The notes under the pieces were generated by a model. It saw only the letters and a list, made by a program, of their open reading frames with translations, did not search any database and had not been told where the DNA came from. A DNA stretch of 64,000 nt, taken from the NCBI GenBank assembly GCA_013298815.1, contig JAAFJF010000007.1, forward strand, positions 18,674 through 82,673, in the 5' to 3' direction. Below, in pieces: positions 26,813 to 37,318 of this stretch; position 1 is the stretch's first letter; every line of letters starts with the position of its first letter. The translations under genes were made by a program, and so were the position numbers. This stretch comes from Polaromonas sp. GTDB lineage: Bacteria; Pseudomonadota; Gammaproteobacteria; Burkholderiales; Burkholderiaceae_C.

Positions 26813-27706
26813 TCACAGTTTGTAAGTGATTTCACCAGCCACCGCAGGCGGACACCAAAAATAACTGCCCGTTATTGGCTTCGACATTTGAAAAACCGCA
26901 TCGATGATGCCATCATCCGCACCTGCCATGCGGGCGAGTTGCAACTCAAAGGCTTCGAAGCTTTTACCGAAAGCCGCAAACATGAGTCCAGAATTGACGC
27001 CATCGCTCCAAGGCATAGATCTGCGCAGGTTGAAGCCTTCTGTGCCGTCGGACAAAGTGAAGTCTTCTTGCGTGGTGCGTTTGATGTGGGCCGAGAGTGG
27101 GGCGGTTTCTAGTTCGGCGTTGGTTTGTTTGTTGCGGCCGATGGCTTGGTTTTGCTCGGTGGGGCTCATTTTGGCGATGTTGTCCCATTTGTGTTGCCAT
27201 TTTTGAAGGGCTAGAAAGCTGCTGCCGTCAACGGCAAAGCCAAAATCACGCGCTTTTTGACCTTTGGGGTTTTCTGTGCCGTCTTCAAAACCCGTTAAAT
27301 CCCGGCTTTTCGTACTGTTTTTACTCAAATGTTGGAAAGCTTCAACAGCCTCCGCTAAAACGAAGGCTTCGCCGAGCAAGGCTTTAACTTTGCGGGAGAT
27401 GGCCAACAAGTCGCCTCTGTCTTGCGCGGGTGTGGCGCGCAGCCAGACCAGCAAATCAATGGGGGTTTCAGGCAATTTCAACTTGGTGCCTGCTGGTGTC
27501 TTGAAAGCGCGTAGCTCCCTGGGCGCTTTGATGCCCAGCGTTTTGCACAGATCAGCGCTCAAACCGACAACGATGCGCTGGCCATCCGCCGCTTGCAAAA
27601 GCTGCTTCAAACATACCAGCGCAGATGGCTTGGCGTCCATGCTTTGCAGGTTAAAACTGAGGTAAGTGGCGAGGTGGGGAATGGGTTTGAGAATGCCAGT
27701 TTGCAT
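26813..27706 (-). CDS. DyP-type haem peroxidase
   Basis: The 297-residue protein is a dye-decolorising peroxidase. It has the GFEDGTENP signature with the distal catalytic Asp, the candidate proximal haem ligand His in PLSAHIKRT, and the conserved Arg in LRRSMPW. It lacks a Tat signal, so a cytoplasmic or encapsulated location is more likely than secretion. DyP enzymes oxidise bulky aromatic compounds with hydrogen peroxide. It begins seven bases after the stop of the GntR-family gene and is probably in the same transcript. No encapsulin gene lies in the window. Confidence 0.9.
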   Translation of the reverse strand: MQTGILKPIPHLATYLSFNLQSMDAKPSALVCLKQLLQAADGQRIVVGLSADLCKTLGIKAPRELRAFKTPAGTKLKLPETPIDLLVWLRATPAQDRGDLLAISRKVKALLGEAFVLAEAVEAFQHLSKNSTKSRDLTGFEDGTENPKGQKARDFGFAVDGSSFLALQKWQHKWDNIAKMSPTEQNQAIGRNKQTNAELETAPLSAHIKRTTQEDFTLSDGTEGFNLRRSMPWSDGVNSGLMFAAFGKSFEAFELQLARMAGADDGIIDAVFQMSKPITGSYFWCPPAVAGEITYKL

Positions 27707-27712
27707 AATTTA

Positions 27713-28492
27713 TTATCCAGCAGCTTCCAAGCCATTTTTAAAATGCGCCTTCATTGCCGCTACTGTCGCCGCTGCATCTCTGGCGTAGAGTGCCGACATG
27801 ATGGCGCGGTGTTCGTCCAAAGATTCTGCAATGCGACCAGTTTTAAGCAGGGAGTTGTGGCGGTTAAGCTTCATCACCTTACGCAAGTCAGCCACCATTT
27901 GGTCGCGCCATTTATTATTGGCAATGGCTAAAAGTCGCATATGGAATTGCTCGTTAACTGAGAAAAATCTATCTGTATCAACTAGTTGTGTGTTGATGAT
28001 TGAGTCTGAGTTGTCGGGGACGGTGGCCTCAAGCGCTTCGTGTAACTTGCCCAATTCGGTCATTTGTGCATCCGTCGCGGTGGTGGCTACCACGCCGGCA
28101 GCGTCGCTCTCTAGCAGGCTGAGCAGGTGGTAAACATCGTTCAAATCTTGCTCAGATACCTCGGTCACATACGCGCCTCGTCGCACTTTCATGGTGACTA
28201 AGCCTTCGGTTGCTAGAACTTTGAGCGCTTCACGCAAGGGTGTGCGGCTGATGCCGTATTCTTCCGCCAGTTTTAACTCGTCAATCCAGCTGCCAGGCTC
28301 CAAATCGCCAGCGCTGCGCTGAAAAATGCGCTGACGCAGCAATTCGGCCACTTCTAAGTAGAGTGCTTTGGATGATAAAGCTCTGGAAGCAGGCTGTGCA
28401 GGGGCTAAATCGCCCGTACTTCGCGCATCTGTCGCTAAAGTAAAGGTATTTGTCGTGGAGAGAGGTTGTTTTAGCTGAATGACGGCTGGCAT
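27713..28492 (-). CDS. GntR family regulator, FCD (FadR) subfamily
   Basis: This 259-residue regulator has a winged-helix domain (about 45-115, with ELKLAEEYGISRTPLREALKVLATEGLVTMKVRRGAYV). A C-terminal FCD ligand-binding domain (about 120-255) carries the metal-binding His residues, including the NEQFHMRLL motif. It is divergent from the methylmalonyl-CoA mutase gene with an 83-bp AT-rich gap, so it is the likely regulator of the propionate operon, probably responding to an acyl or organic acid ligand (inference). It may also be autoregulated together with the DyP gene downstream. Confidence 0.9.
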   Translation of the reverse strand: MPAVIQLKQPLSTTNTFTLATDARSTGDLAPAQPASRALSSKALYLEVAELLRQRIFQRSAGDLEPGSWIDELKLAEEYGISRTPLREALKVLATEGLVTMKVRRGAYVTEVSEQDLNDVYHLLSLLESDAAGVVATTATDAQMTELGKLHEALEATVPDNSDSIINTQLVDTDRFFSVNEQFHMRLLAIANNKWRDQMVADLRKVMKLNRHNSLLKTGRIAESLDEHRAIMSALYARDAAATVAAMKAHFKNGLEAAG

Positions 28493-28575
28493 GGTGTGAA
28501 TTGTAAGCTCAGAATAATATTTTGCATTAATAATTATAAATAACGTAGAATAAAACCAACAACCGTAAAAAGACC
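28493..28575. promoter_or_regulatory. Divergent control region of GntR gene and propionate operon
   Basis: This 83-bp gap is very AT-rich, with the stretch AATAATATTTTGCATTAATA and AATTATAAATAA near its centre. Promoters for both directions and the operator for the GntR regulator should lie here. Several partly palindromic AT tracts are present, but none can be singled out as the operator. No cobalamin riboswitch fits in this space. Confidence 0.5.
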
Positions 28576-30755
<2,180 letters not shown>

Positions 30756-30759
<4 letters not shown>

Positions 30760-31502
30760 ATATTACTCACCCCGTTCGCCCTGAGCTTGTCGAAGGGTTG
30801 GATTTGAGAGAGATTGTAGATTTTAAGAATCTGCGAATTGCTCATTGGGAATTAATAAATACCAAGTCATTTGAAACTAGCAATCAAGTGCATGAATTGA
30901 TGCTTCTGTATGCGCTTCAGATTAACGATTTAAGTCGTGGTTTAGATGTACTAAAAAAGCCAATATCTAATGATGGACACGTGTTACAGCAATCTCAATG
31001 GGTGTTGTTGCGGGCTATGTTTGAGGCAACTATCAAACTAAGTTATTTGTGTTGCGATTCAAAAATGACTCAAACAAGATTTAATGAGCTTGAGCGTGAT
31101 GGTTTACGAGACCAGTTAAATAGCATGAAAGCTATGAGAGCGTCTTTTCCAGATGAGAAAAAAGCAGATATAGCTATTGCTTTAGTAGAAGCAAAATTTT
31201 CTCAGCTGCAAAACATAACAGTTTTGAATATGGAGCAGCGTTTGAACGTCATATGTGATTTTTATAGCAACACGGAATTAGCGGAACAATTGAAGATTAT
31301 TTGGAAACGTTTATGTGCTGCATCACATAGCAGACCAAGTGAGTTATTTCGGATATTTATTGGAGAAAATCGTGGTTTCTTTGAGCCTTTTACAAAGTTG
31401 AAACCTGATTCTGCGAATGAAGTCGATTTCATGGCAGCATGTTTCCTCTCAATGGCTGGCAAATTTCTAGTTGTCTTGCCAGATAAAAATAGTCAAGCAT
31501 GA
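30756..31502 (+). CDS. Unknown protein inserted in the propionate operon
   Basis: This 248-residue, mostly helical protein has no confidently recognised domain. The [13 protein letters not shown] and [15 protein letters not shown] segments resemble DUF5677-like proteins, and the latter contains R-x5-H, so a HEPN-like fold is possible but unproven. It is AT-richer than the flanking operon genes. The GTG at 30756 overlaps the mutase stop, but the first 14 residues, including VRPELVEG, are encoded by a palindromic repeat. A TTG at 30804, with GAAGGG seven bases upstream, may be the original start. It has no evident link to propionate metabolism, and its end overlaps the nuclease-MeaB gene by four bases. 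Confidence 0.7.
30771..30797 (+). repeat. Palindromic REP-like element, left side of insertion
   Basis: The sequence CCCGTTCGCCCTGAGCTTGT followed by CGAAGGG belongs to a short dispersed repeat family that I recall from many proteobacteria. It lies 11 bases after the mutase stop codon. Inverted copies of the same family occur as a cluster at 31803-31966, so the two loci bracket the unknown gene and the GIY-YIG domain. Confidence 0.9.
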
Positions 31503-32962
31503 TGTTCTTCGTCTATTTACTGCGTTGTTCTGACAATTCCTACTACTGCGGTCAAACCGACAGTATAGATAGCCGTCTGCAGCAGCATCAAGAGGGAAAA
31601 ATTGGTTACACCTCGACCAGAAAACCTGTTGAACTCGTTTGGCAAGGCGAATTTGAAACCCGAGCAGGTGCCATTGAGTTCGAGCAGCAAATAAAGGGTT
31701 GGTCGCGTGCGAAGAAAGAGGCGTTGATTCGTGGGGATTGGGAGGGGATCAAGCAGCTTGCTAAACCCCAAAGTACATCCAAATTGAACACAATTACCCC
31801 ATCCGTTCGGGCTGAGCTTGTCGAAGTCTCTCAAGCCCTTCGACAAGCTCAGGGTGAACGGATAACTAATCCTTCGACAAGCTCAGGACTAACGAATGCA
31901 ACCCTTCGACAGGCTCAGGGCGAACGGGGAGGGGCGCTGGACGAACGAGGACTAAAGGGCGAACGGACATTGCTGGATGGCGTATTAAGCGGCGAATCCC
32001 TTGCCCAGCGCCGCGCTATCGCCAAAGCCATCACCCTGCTTGAATCCACCCGCGCCGACCATCGGGCGCAGGCTGACGAGTTGCTGACTACACTTCTGCC
32101 GCACACCGGCAAATCGCTGCGTTTAGGCATCAGCGGTGTGCCGGGCGTGGGTAAATCGACGTTTATTGAAGCTTTGGGTTTGTATCTGATTGAACTAGGT
32201 CATCGTGTCGCGGTCTTAACGATTGACCCGTCTTCCACCGTCTCAGGTGGTTCGATTTTGGGCGACAAGACGCGGATGGAGAAGCTCTCGGTTGACGAGC
32301 GCGCCTACATCCGCCCCAGCCCTAGCAGCGGCACACTAGGTGGCGTGGCCGAAAAAACCCGCGAGGCCATGCTGGTGTGCGAGGCGGCGGGGTATGACAT
32401 TGTGATTGTTGAAACCGTCGGCGTGGGGCAGAGCGAGACGGCGGTGGCTGGCATGACCGACATGTTCGTGCTGATGCAGTTGCCCAACGCGGGCGACGAT
32501 TTGCAGGCCATCAAGAAGGGGGTGATGGAGTTGGCGGATTTGGTTCTGATCAATAAGGCCGACATCGACCCGCTGGCTGCCGAGCGGGCTAGGCTGCAAA
32601 TCACGGCTGCGATGCAACTTTTGGGCATGTTTGGGGGCTATTCGGAGCTGAATTGGCACCCCAAGGCGCTGCCCTTAAGTGCTTTGAACGGTCAGGGCGT
32701 TGATGCTTTTTGGGCTGCGGTGAACGAATTCAAGGCTTTGCAAAATGCCAATGGCAAGTTGGCAGAGCGTCGCCAAGCACAGTCGCTGGCTTGGATGTGG
32801 GAACGGATTGATGCGGGTTTGAAGCTGCAATTCAAGCAAAACCCGCAGGTGAAAGCCATGTTGCCGCAACTGCTCAAAGAGGTGTCCGAGGGGCGGCTGG
32901 CGGCGTCTACAGCGGCCAGAAATCTCTTAAATGTCGAAAATACGGGTCAAATTGGCCTCTAG
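31499..32962 (+). CDS. meaB: GIY-YIG nuclease domain fused to MeaB GTPase
   Basis: The frame encodes 487 residues. Residues 4-85 are a GIY-YIG endonuclease domain (VYLLRC, YYCGQT, catalytic-type Arg26 and a Glu near 60-62). Residues 91-157 are a linker read from palindromic repeats, with LRQAQGER twice. Residues 158-487 are a complete MeaB/ArgK-type GTPase with GVPGVGKST (213-221), the TIDPSS and VETVGVGQSE switches and NKAD. MeaB protects and reactivates methylmalonyl-CoA mutase, so it belongs here. MeaB may instead start at TTG 31970 (AAAGGG at 31954-31959), giving a normal 330-residue protein. Whether the fusion is translated as one chain is unknown. Its TAG stop is supplied by a 31-bp repeat. 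Confidence 0.88.
   Translation: MMFFVYLLRCSDNSYYCGQTDSIDSRLQQHQEGKIGYTSTRKPVELVWQGEFETRAGAIEFEQQIKGWSRAKKEALIRGDWEGIKQLAKPQSTSKLNTITPSVRAELVEVSQALRQAQGERITNPSTSSGLTNATLRQAQGERGGALDERGLKGERTLLDGVLSGESLAQRRAIAKAITLLESTRADHRAQADELLTTLLPHTGKSLRLGISGVPGVGKSTFIEALGLYLIELGHRVAVLTIDPSSTVSGGSILGDKTRMEKLSVDERAYIRPSPSSGTLGGVAEKTREAMLVCEAAGYDIVIVETVGVGQSETAVAGMTDMFVLMQLPNAGDDLQAIKKGVMELADLVLINKADIDPLAAERARLQITAAMQLLGMFGGYSELNWHPKALPLSALNGQGVDAFWAAVNEFKALQNANGKLAERRQAQSLAWMWERIDAGLKLQFKQNPQVKAMLPQLLKEVSEGRLAASTAARNLLNVENTGQIGL
31803..31966 (-). repeat. Cluster of palindromic REP-like elements, right side of insertion
   Basis: Four clear copies and one partial copy of the same element as at 30771 lie here. 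One is in plus orientation (31803-31827) and the others are inverted (31836-31861, 31871-31893, 31902-31927, and a fragment at about 31942-31966). Core of the inverted form: CCTTCGACAAGCTCAGGGTG followed by AACGG. The spacing is irregular. The cluster has no stop in the reading frame of the nuclease gene and is translated into a Gln/Arg/Ser-rich linker. Confidence 0.9.
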
Positions 32963-32990
32963 CCGGCGTATTTATTGCCTAAACTGCTAT
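32960..32990 (-). repeat. 31-bp dispersed repeat, copy 6
   Basis: This is a consensus minus-orientation copy, TAGCCGGCGTATTTATTGCC then TAAACTGCTAT. Its first three bases are the stop codon of the MeaB gene, and the preceding CAAATTGGCC also belongs to the extended repeat. It lies between meaB and pccB in the same operon. Confidence 0.9.
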
Positions 32991-33068
32991 TAAATTTATA
33001 GTAACTTCTTGATTCCACCGTATCGCACCGCGCCACACTTCATCTCATTTCACTTTAAAAGACAAACC

Positions 33069-34601
33069 ATGCAAGACATCCTCAAACAACTCGAATCCAA
33101 ACGTGAGCTCGCCCGCTTGGGCGGTGGTGAAAAACGCATCGCCACGCAGCACAAAAAAGGAAAACTCACCGCGCGTGAGCGGCTTGAGGTGCTGCTGGAT
33201 GCGGGCACGTTTGAAGAGTGGGACATGTTTGTCGAGCACCGTTGTGTGGACTTTGGCATGGAAGACACCAAAATCCCCGGCGATGGTGTGGTCACAGGCT
33301 ACGGCATGATCAACGGGCGCTTGGTGTTTGTGTTTAGCCAAGATTTCACCGTGTTTGGCGGTGCTTTGTCTGAAGCCCATGCCGAGAAAATCTGCAAGGT
33401 GATGGACCAGGCCATGAAGGTCGGTGCGCCGGTCATCGGTTTGAATGATTCGGGCGGTGCGCGGATTCAGGAAGGTGTGGCATCGCTAGGCGGCTACGCG
33501 GACGTGTTCCAGCGCAACGTCATGGCCAGCGGCGTGATTCCGCAGATCAGCATGATCATGGGGCCTTCGGCTGGCGGCGCGGTGTATTCACCCGCCATGA
33601 CCGACTTTATTTTCATGGTCAAAGACTCGTCCTACATGTTCGTGACCGGCCCCGAAGTGGTCAAAACCGTGACGCATGAAGAAGTGACCGCAGAAGAACT
33701 GGGTGGCGCGATAACTCACACCACCAAGAGCGGCGTGGCCGATCTGGCGTTTGACAATGACGTCGAAGCGCTCTTGATGCTGCGCCGCCTGTACAACTAC
33801 CTGCCGCTGTCGAACCGTGAAAAAGCCCCCGTGCGCAAGAGCGGCGACCCGATCGAGCGCATGGATTTGAGTTTGGACACACTGGTGCCTGACAACGCCA
33901 ACAAAGCCTACGACATGAAAGAGCTGATCGTCAAAACCGTGGACGATGGCGACTTTTTTGAAATCCAGCCCGAGTACGCCAAAAACATCATCATCGGCTT
34001 TGCGCGCATGGACGGCCAGACCATCGGCATCGTGGCGAACCAGCCGCTCGTGCTGGCGGGTTGCCTGGACATCAAATCGTCCATCAAAGCAGCGCGTTTT
34101 GTGCGCTTTTGCGATGCGTTCAACATCCCGGTCGTCACCTTTGTCGACGTGCCCGGCTTCATGCCCGGCACTTCGCAAGAGTTTGGCGGCATCATCAAGC
34201 ATGGCGCGAAATTGCTCTACGCCTACGCCGAGTGCACGGTGCCAAAAATCACCGTCATCACCCGCAAAGCTTACGGCGGCGCGTATGACGTGATGGCGTC
34301 CAAACACCTGCGCGGCGACGTCAACTTTGCCTGGCCGAATGCCGAAATCGCGGTGATGGGTGCCAAAGGCGCGGTCGAAATCATCTTCCGTGAAGACAAA
34401 GGCGACCCAGCGAAATTAGCAGCCAAAGAAGCCGAGTACAAAGCCCGCTTCGCCAACCCGTTCGTCGCCGGTGCTCGCGGCTTCATCGACGATGTGATCC
34501 TGCCCCACGAAACCCGCAAACGCATTTGCCGCAGTCTGGTGATGTTGAAAGACAAGAAGCTTGAGAATCCGTGGCGCAAACACGGAAATATCCCTCTGTA
34601 A
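33069..34601 (+). CDS. pccB: Propionyl-CoA carboxylase beta subunit
   Basis: PccB is the carboxyltransferase part of propionyl-CoA carboxylase, which makes (S)-methylmalonyl-CoA. The protein has 510 residues from the ATG at 33069. It has the two-crotonase-fold layout with the acyl-CoA site [28 protein letters not shown] region (about 135-160), the oxyanion [12 protein letters not shown], and the C-terminal [14 protein letters not shown] and [12 protein letters not shown] motifs. An in-frame ATT-region start at 33009 would add 20 residues lacking family similarity. It follows meaB and a 31-bp repeat, and precedes pccA by 53 bp. Confidence 0.95.
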   Translation: MQDILKQLESKRELARLGGGEKRIATQHKKGKLTARERLEVLLDAGTFEEWDMFVEHRCVDFGMEDTKIPGDGVVTGYGMINGRLVFVFSQDFTVFGGALSEAHAEKICKVMDQAMKVGAPVIGLNDSGGARIQEGVASLGGYADVFQRNVMASGVIPQISMIMGPSAGGAVYSPAMTDFIFMVKDSSYMFVTGPEVVKTVTHEEVTAEELGGAITHTTKSGVADLAFDNDVEALLMLRRLYNYLPLSNREKAPVRKSGDPIERMDLSLDTLVPDNANKAYDMKELIVKTVDDGDFFEIQPEYAKNIIIGFARMDGQTIGIVANQPLVLAGCLDIKSSIKAARFVRFCDAFNIPVVTFVDVPGFMPGTSQEFGGIIKHGAKLLYAYAECTVPKITVITRKAYGGAYDVMASKHLRGDVNFAWPNAEIAVMGAKGAVEIIFREDKGDPAKLAAKEAEYKARFANPFVAGARGFIDDVILPHETRKRICRSLVMLKDKKLENPWRKHGNIPL

Positions 34602-34654
34602 ATCATTCACAGAAACAACATCAATAACCAACGCTGTTTGAAAGAAATATAGAC

Positions 34655-36730
34655 ATGTTTACCAAAATCCTCATCGCCAACCGTGGCGAAATCGCTTGCC
34701 GTGTGATCCAGACTGCCCGCAAAATGGGCATCAAAACCGTGGCTGTTTACTCGGATGCTGACAAAGACGCACGCCATGTGTCACTGGCCGACGAAGCCGT
34801 CAACATCGGCCCTGCGCCCAGCCGCGAAAGCTATTTGGTGGCTGACAAAATCATTGCTGCTTGCAAAGCAACCGGCGCGCAAGCCGTACATCCGGGTTAC
34901 GGGTTTTTATCTGAGAACTCGGGTTTTGCGAAGCGGGTGGAAGAAGAGGGCATCATCTTTATCGGCCCCAAGCACCATTCCATTGCTGCCATGGGCGACA
35001 AGATCGAGTCGAAAAAACTGGCGGGTGCAGCGGGCGTGAACTGCATCCCGGGCGTGAATGATGCGATTGAAACGCCTGAAAAAGCGGTTGAAATTGCCCA
35101 AGGCATTGGCTACCCCGTCATGATCAAAGCCTCTGCGGGCGGTGGCGGCAAGGGTTTGCGGGTGGCTTTCAACGACAAGGAAGCCTTTGAAGGCTTCACC
35201 AGCTGCCGCAACGAAGCCCGCAACAGCTTTGGTGACGACCGCGTGTTTATCGAGAAGTTTGTCGAAGAGCCGCGTCATATCGAGATTCAGCTTGTCGGCG
35301 ACAGCTTTGGCAATGTGATTTATTTGAACGAGCGCGAGTGCTCCATTCAGCGCCGCCATCAAAAAGTCATCGAAGAAGCGCCAAGCCCGTTTATCAGCGA
35401 TGCAACCCGCAAAGCCATGGGCGAACAAGCCGTGCAACTTGCCAAAGCGGTCAACTACCAAAGCGCTGGCACGGTGGAATTTGTGGTCGGCAAAGACCAG
35501 AGCTTCTACTTTTTGGAGATGAACACCCGCCTGCAGGTGGAGCATCCGGTGACTGAATGTATTACAGGGCTGGACTTGGTGGAGCTGATGATTCGCGTCG
35601 CTGCGGGCGAAAAACTGCCGCTGACGCAAGCTGATGTCAAACGTGACGGTTGGGCGATTGAGTGCCGCATCAACGCGGAAGACCCGTTCCGCAACTTTTT
35701 GCCCTCTACCGGCCGTTTGGTACGTTTCGCACCGCCAGCACAGACTATGTTCCAAGCCAATGTGAACGACTGGTACGGCGTGCGTGTGGATACCGGCGTG
35801 CAAGACGGTGGCGAGATTCCGATGTTTTATGACTCGATGATCGCTAAACTCATCGTCCATGGCAAAGACCGCAACGACGCCATTGCCAAGATGCGTGAAG
35901 CGTTGAATGGCTTTGTGATTCGTGGTGTCAGCAGTAATATTCCGTTTCAGGCGGCCTTACTGGCGCACCCCAAGTTTGTAGCGGGTGACTTCAATACTGG
36001 TTTCATTGCAGAAAACTACGGCCAAGGCTTCAAAGCCGAAGACGTACCGCATGCAGATGCCGACTTTTTGGTCGCGCTGGCTGCCTTTGTGCGCCGCAAA
36101 TCGCGCGAACGCGCTGCTGGGTTGAGCGGCCAGTTGCCGGGTTACGGCGTGCAAGCGGGGAGTGACTACACGGTCATTACTTTAGGTGCGAGCGGTGAAC
36201 ACGTCTATACGCCCGTGCACGTAGACGAGTTCGTGGGTGAGACGGGTACAGCGCAAGTAAAAGTTGGCGGAAAAGAAAGCCATAACAGCTACAAAATTTG
36301 CAGCACATCACGTTTGAACGACATCTGTATTACTGGCGCGGTCAACGGCAAAGCCTTTACTGCGCAGGTCGAGCGCGGCGCAAACAACGCTGCTATGAAA
36401 AACCCGTTGGCTCTTCGCGTTCAGCACAACGGCACCAAAATCGACGCCATGGTTGTGTCACCTCGCATGGCCGAGCTGCATAAGCTGATGCCGCACAAAG
36501 CAGCGCCAGACATGAGCCGCTTCATCTTGTCGCCCATGCCAGGATTATTGGCAGAAGTTTCCGTGCAAGTCGGCCAAAAAGTGCAAGCTGGCGAGCGCGT
36601 TGCTGTCATTGAAGCCATGAAGATGGAAAACGTGTTATTCGCAGCGGCAGATGGCGTGGTGAGCAAGATCTCGGCTAGCAGGGGTGAATCCTTGGTGGTG
36701 GATCAAATCATTGTGGAGTTCGCTGTATGA
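34655..36730 (+). CDS. pccA: Propionyl-CoA carboxylase alpha subunit (biotin carboxylase/carrier)
   Basis: The 691-residue protein has an N-terminal biotin carboxylase module (about 1-450), including [12 protein letters not shown], the ATP-grasp loop [13 protein letters not shown] and [15 protein letters not shown] middle BT-type linker follows, and a C-terminal biotin carrier domain has the biotinylation motif EAMKMEN. It charges biotin with bicarbonate and passes the carboxyl group to PccB. Length and layout fit the alpha subunit of propionyl- rather than acetyl-CoA carboxylase. Its stop codon overlaps the next start (ATGA). Confidence 0.95.
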   Translation: MFTKILIANRGEIACRVIQTARKMGIKTVAVYSDADKDARHVSLADEAVNIGPAPSRESYLVADKIIAACKATGAQAVHPGYGFLSENSGFAKRVEEEGIIFIGPKHHSIAAMGDKIESKKLAGAAGVNCIPGVNDAIETPEKAVEIAQGIGYPVMIKASAGGGGKGLRVAFNDKEAFEGFTSCRNEARNSFGDDRVFIEKFVEEPRHIEIQLVGDSFGNVIYLNERECSIQRRHQKVIEEAPSPFISDATRKAMGEQAVQLAKAVNYQSAGTVEFVVGKDQSFYFLEMNTRLQVEHPVTECITGLDLVELMIRVAAGEKLPLTQADVKRDGWAIECRINAEDPFRNFLPSTGRLVRFAPPAQTMFQANVNDWYGVRVDTGVQDGGEIPMFYDSMIAKLIVHGKDRNDAIAKMREALNGFVIRGVSSNIPFQAALLAHPKFVAGDFNTGFIAENYGQGFKAEDVPHADADFLVALAAFVRRKSRERAAGLSGQLPGYGVQAGSDYTVITLGASGEHVYTPVHVDEFVGETGTAQVKVGGKESHNSYKICSTSRLNDICITGAVNGKAFTAQVERGANNAAMKNPLALRVQHNGTKIDAMVVSPRMAELHKLMPHKAAPDMSRFILSPMPGLLAEVSVQVGQKVQAGERVAVIEAMKMENVLFAAADGVVSKISASRGESLVVDQIIVEFAV

Positions 36731-37215
36731 GTTCCACGACCAATCGTCCTTTCAAGGTCCTAGGCATCCAGCAAATCGCTATCGGCGCACCTAGCAAAGA
36801 CAAGCTTCGTGCGCTGTGGGTGGATATGCTGGGCTTAGAGGTGACTGGCAACTTCAAGTCAGAGCGTGAAAATGTCGATGAAGATATCTGCGCCATCGGC
36901 AGTGGGCCGTTCAAAGTTGAGGTTGATTTGATGCAACCGATTGACTCTGAGAAAAAACCAGCGGTTCACACCACGCCGCTGAACCATGTGGGTTTGTGGA
37001 TTGATGATTTACCAAAAGCGGTGGAATGGCTAACTGCAAAGGGCGTACGATTTGCGCCGGGCGGCATTCGCAAAGGGGCGGCTGGATTTGACATCACGTT
37101 TTTGCATCCAAAATCTAACGACGAGTTTCCAATTTCGGGCGAGGGTGTTTTGATAGAACTCGTGCAAGCGCCAGCTGAAGTCGTCAGCGCATTTCAGCGC
37201 TTTTCACAAAAGTAA
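36727..37215 (+). CDS. VOC family protein, probable methylmalonyl-CoA epimerase
   Basis: This 162-residue glyoxalase-fold protein has the paired beta-alpha-beta VOC layout, with [18 protein letters not shown] at the start, [22 protein letters not shown] in the second half, and a final [10 protein letters not shown]. The pattern Gln/His ... His ... Glu fits the metal ligands of VOC enzymes. Position directly behind pccA, with an ATGA overlap and a GGAG upstream, makes methylmalonyl-CoA epimerase the most sensible role because the operon otherwise lacks one. The annotation often given to close relatives is lactoylglutathione lyase, so the assignment stays provisional. Confidence 0.75.
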   Translation: MSSTTNRPFKVLGIQQIAIGAPSKDKLRALWVDMLGLEVTGNFKSERENVDEDICAIGSGPFKVEVDLMQPIDSEKKPAVHTTPLNHVGLWIDDLPKAVEWLTAKGVRFAPGGIRKGAAGFDITFLHPKSNDEFPISGEGVLIELVQAPAEVVSAFQRFSQK

Positions 37216-37290
37216 TTAATACTTTTTGTGTAAGGGTAATCCTATTCAATTTTCATAAATTTTTCACACTGCTGCCATTCTTATCTCATA

Positions 37291-37318
37291 GACTTGTCGC
37301 CTAGGAGACGAGTCTATG
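37291..37318 (+). promoter_or_regulatory. Hairpin holding the Shine-Dalgarno of the binding-protein gene
   Basis: Bases 37291-37298 (GACTTGTC) can pair along their full length with 37307-37314 (GACGAGTC), using one G-U pair, to give an eight-base-pair stem with an eight-base loop. The loop and first stem base contain the Shine-Dalgarno AGGAG (37303-37307), eight bases before the ATG at 37316. The same sequence is an imperfect DNA palindrome and could alternatively be a protein operator. Confidence 0.6.

Noticed and set aside
28493..28575. Cobalamin riboswitch before the B12-dependent mutase
   Set aside because: The gap is 83 bp, too short for the aptamer, and lacks a B12-box-like sequence.
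31803..31966. Possible CRISPR array
   Set aside because: Units differ in orientation and spacing and lack uniform spacers; no cas genes. They match a palindromic REP-like family.
33588..34307. 239-codon minus-strand frame opposite pccB
   Set aside because: Shadow of the carboxyltransferase gene; the His/Asp/Val-rich sequence is an artefact of codon bias.
34907..35860. 317-codon minus-strand frame opposite pccA
   Set aside because: The opposite strand encodes conserved biotin carboxylase motifs throughout. The frame has no motif or ribosome-binding site of its own.
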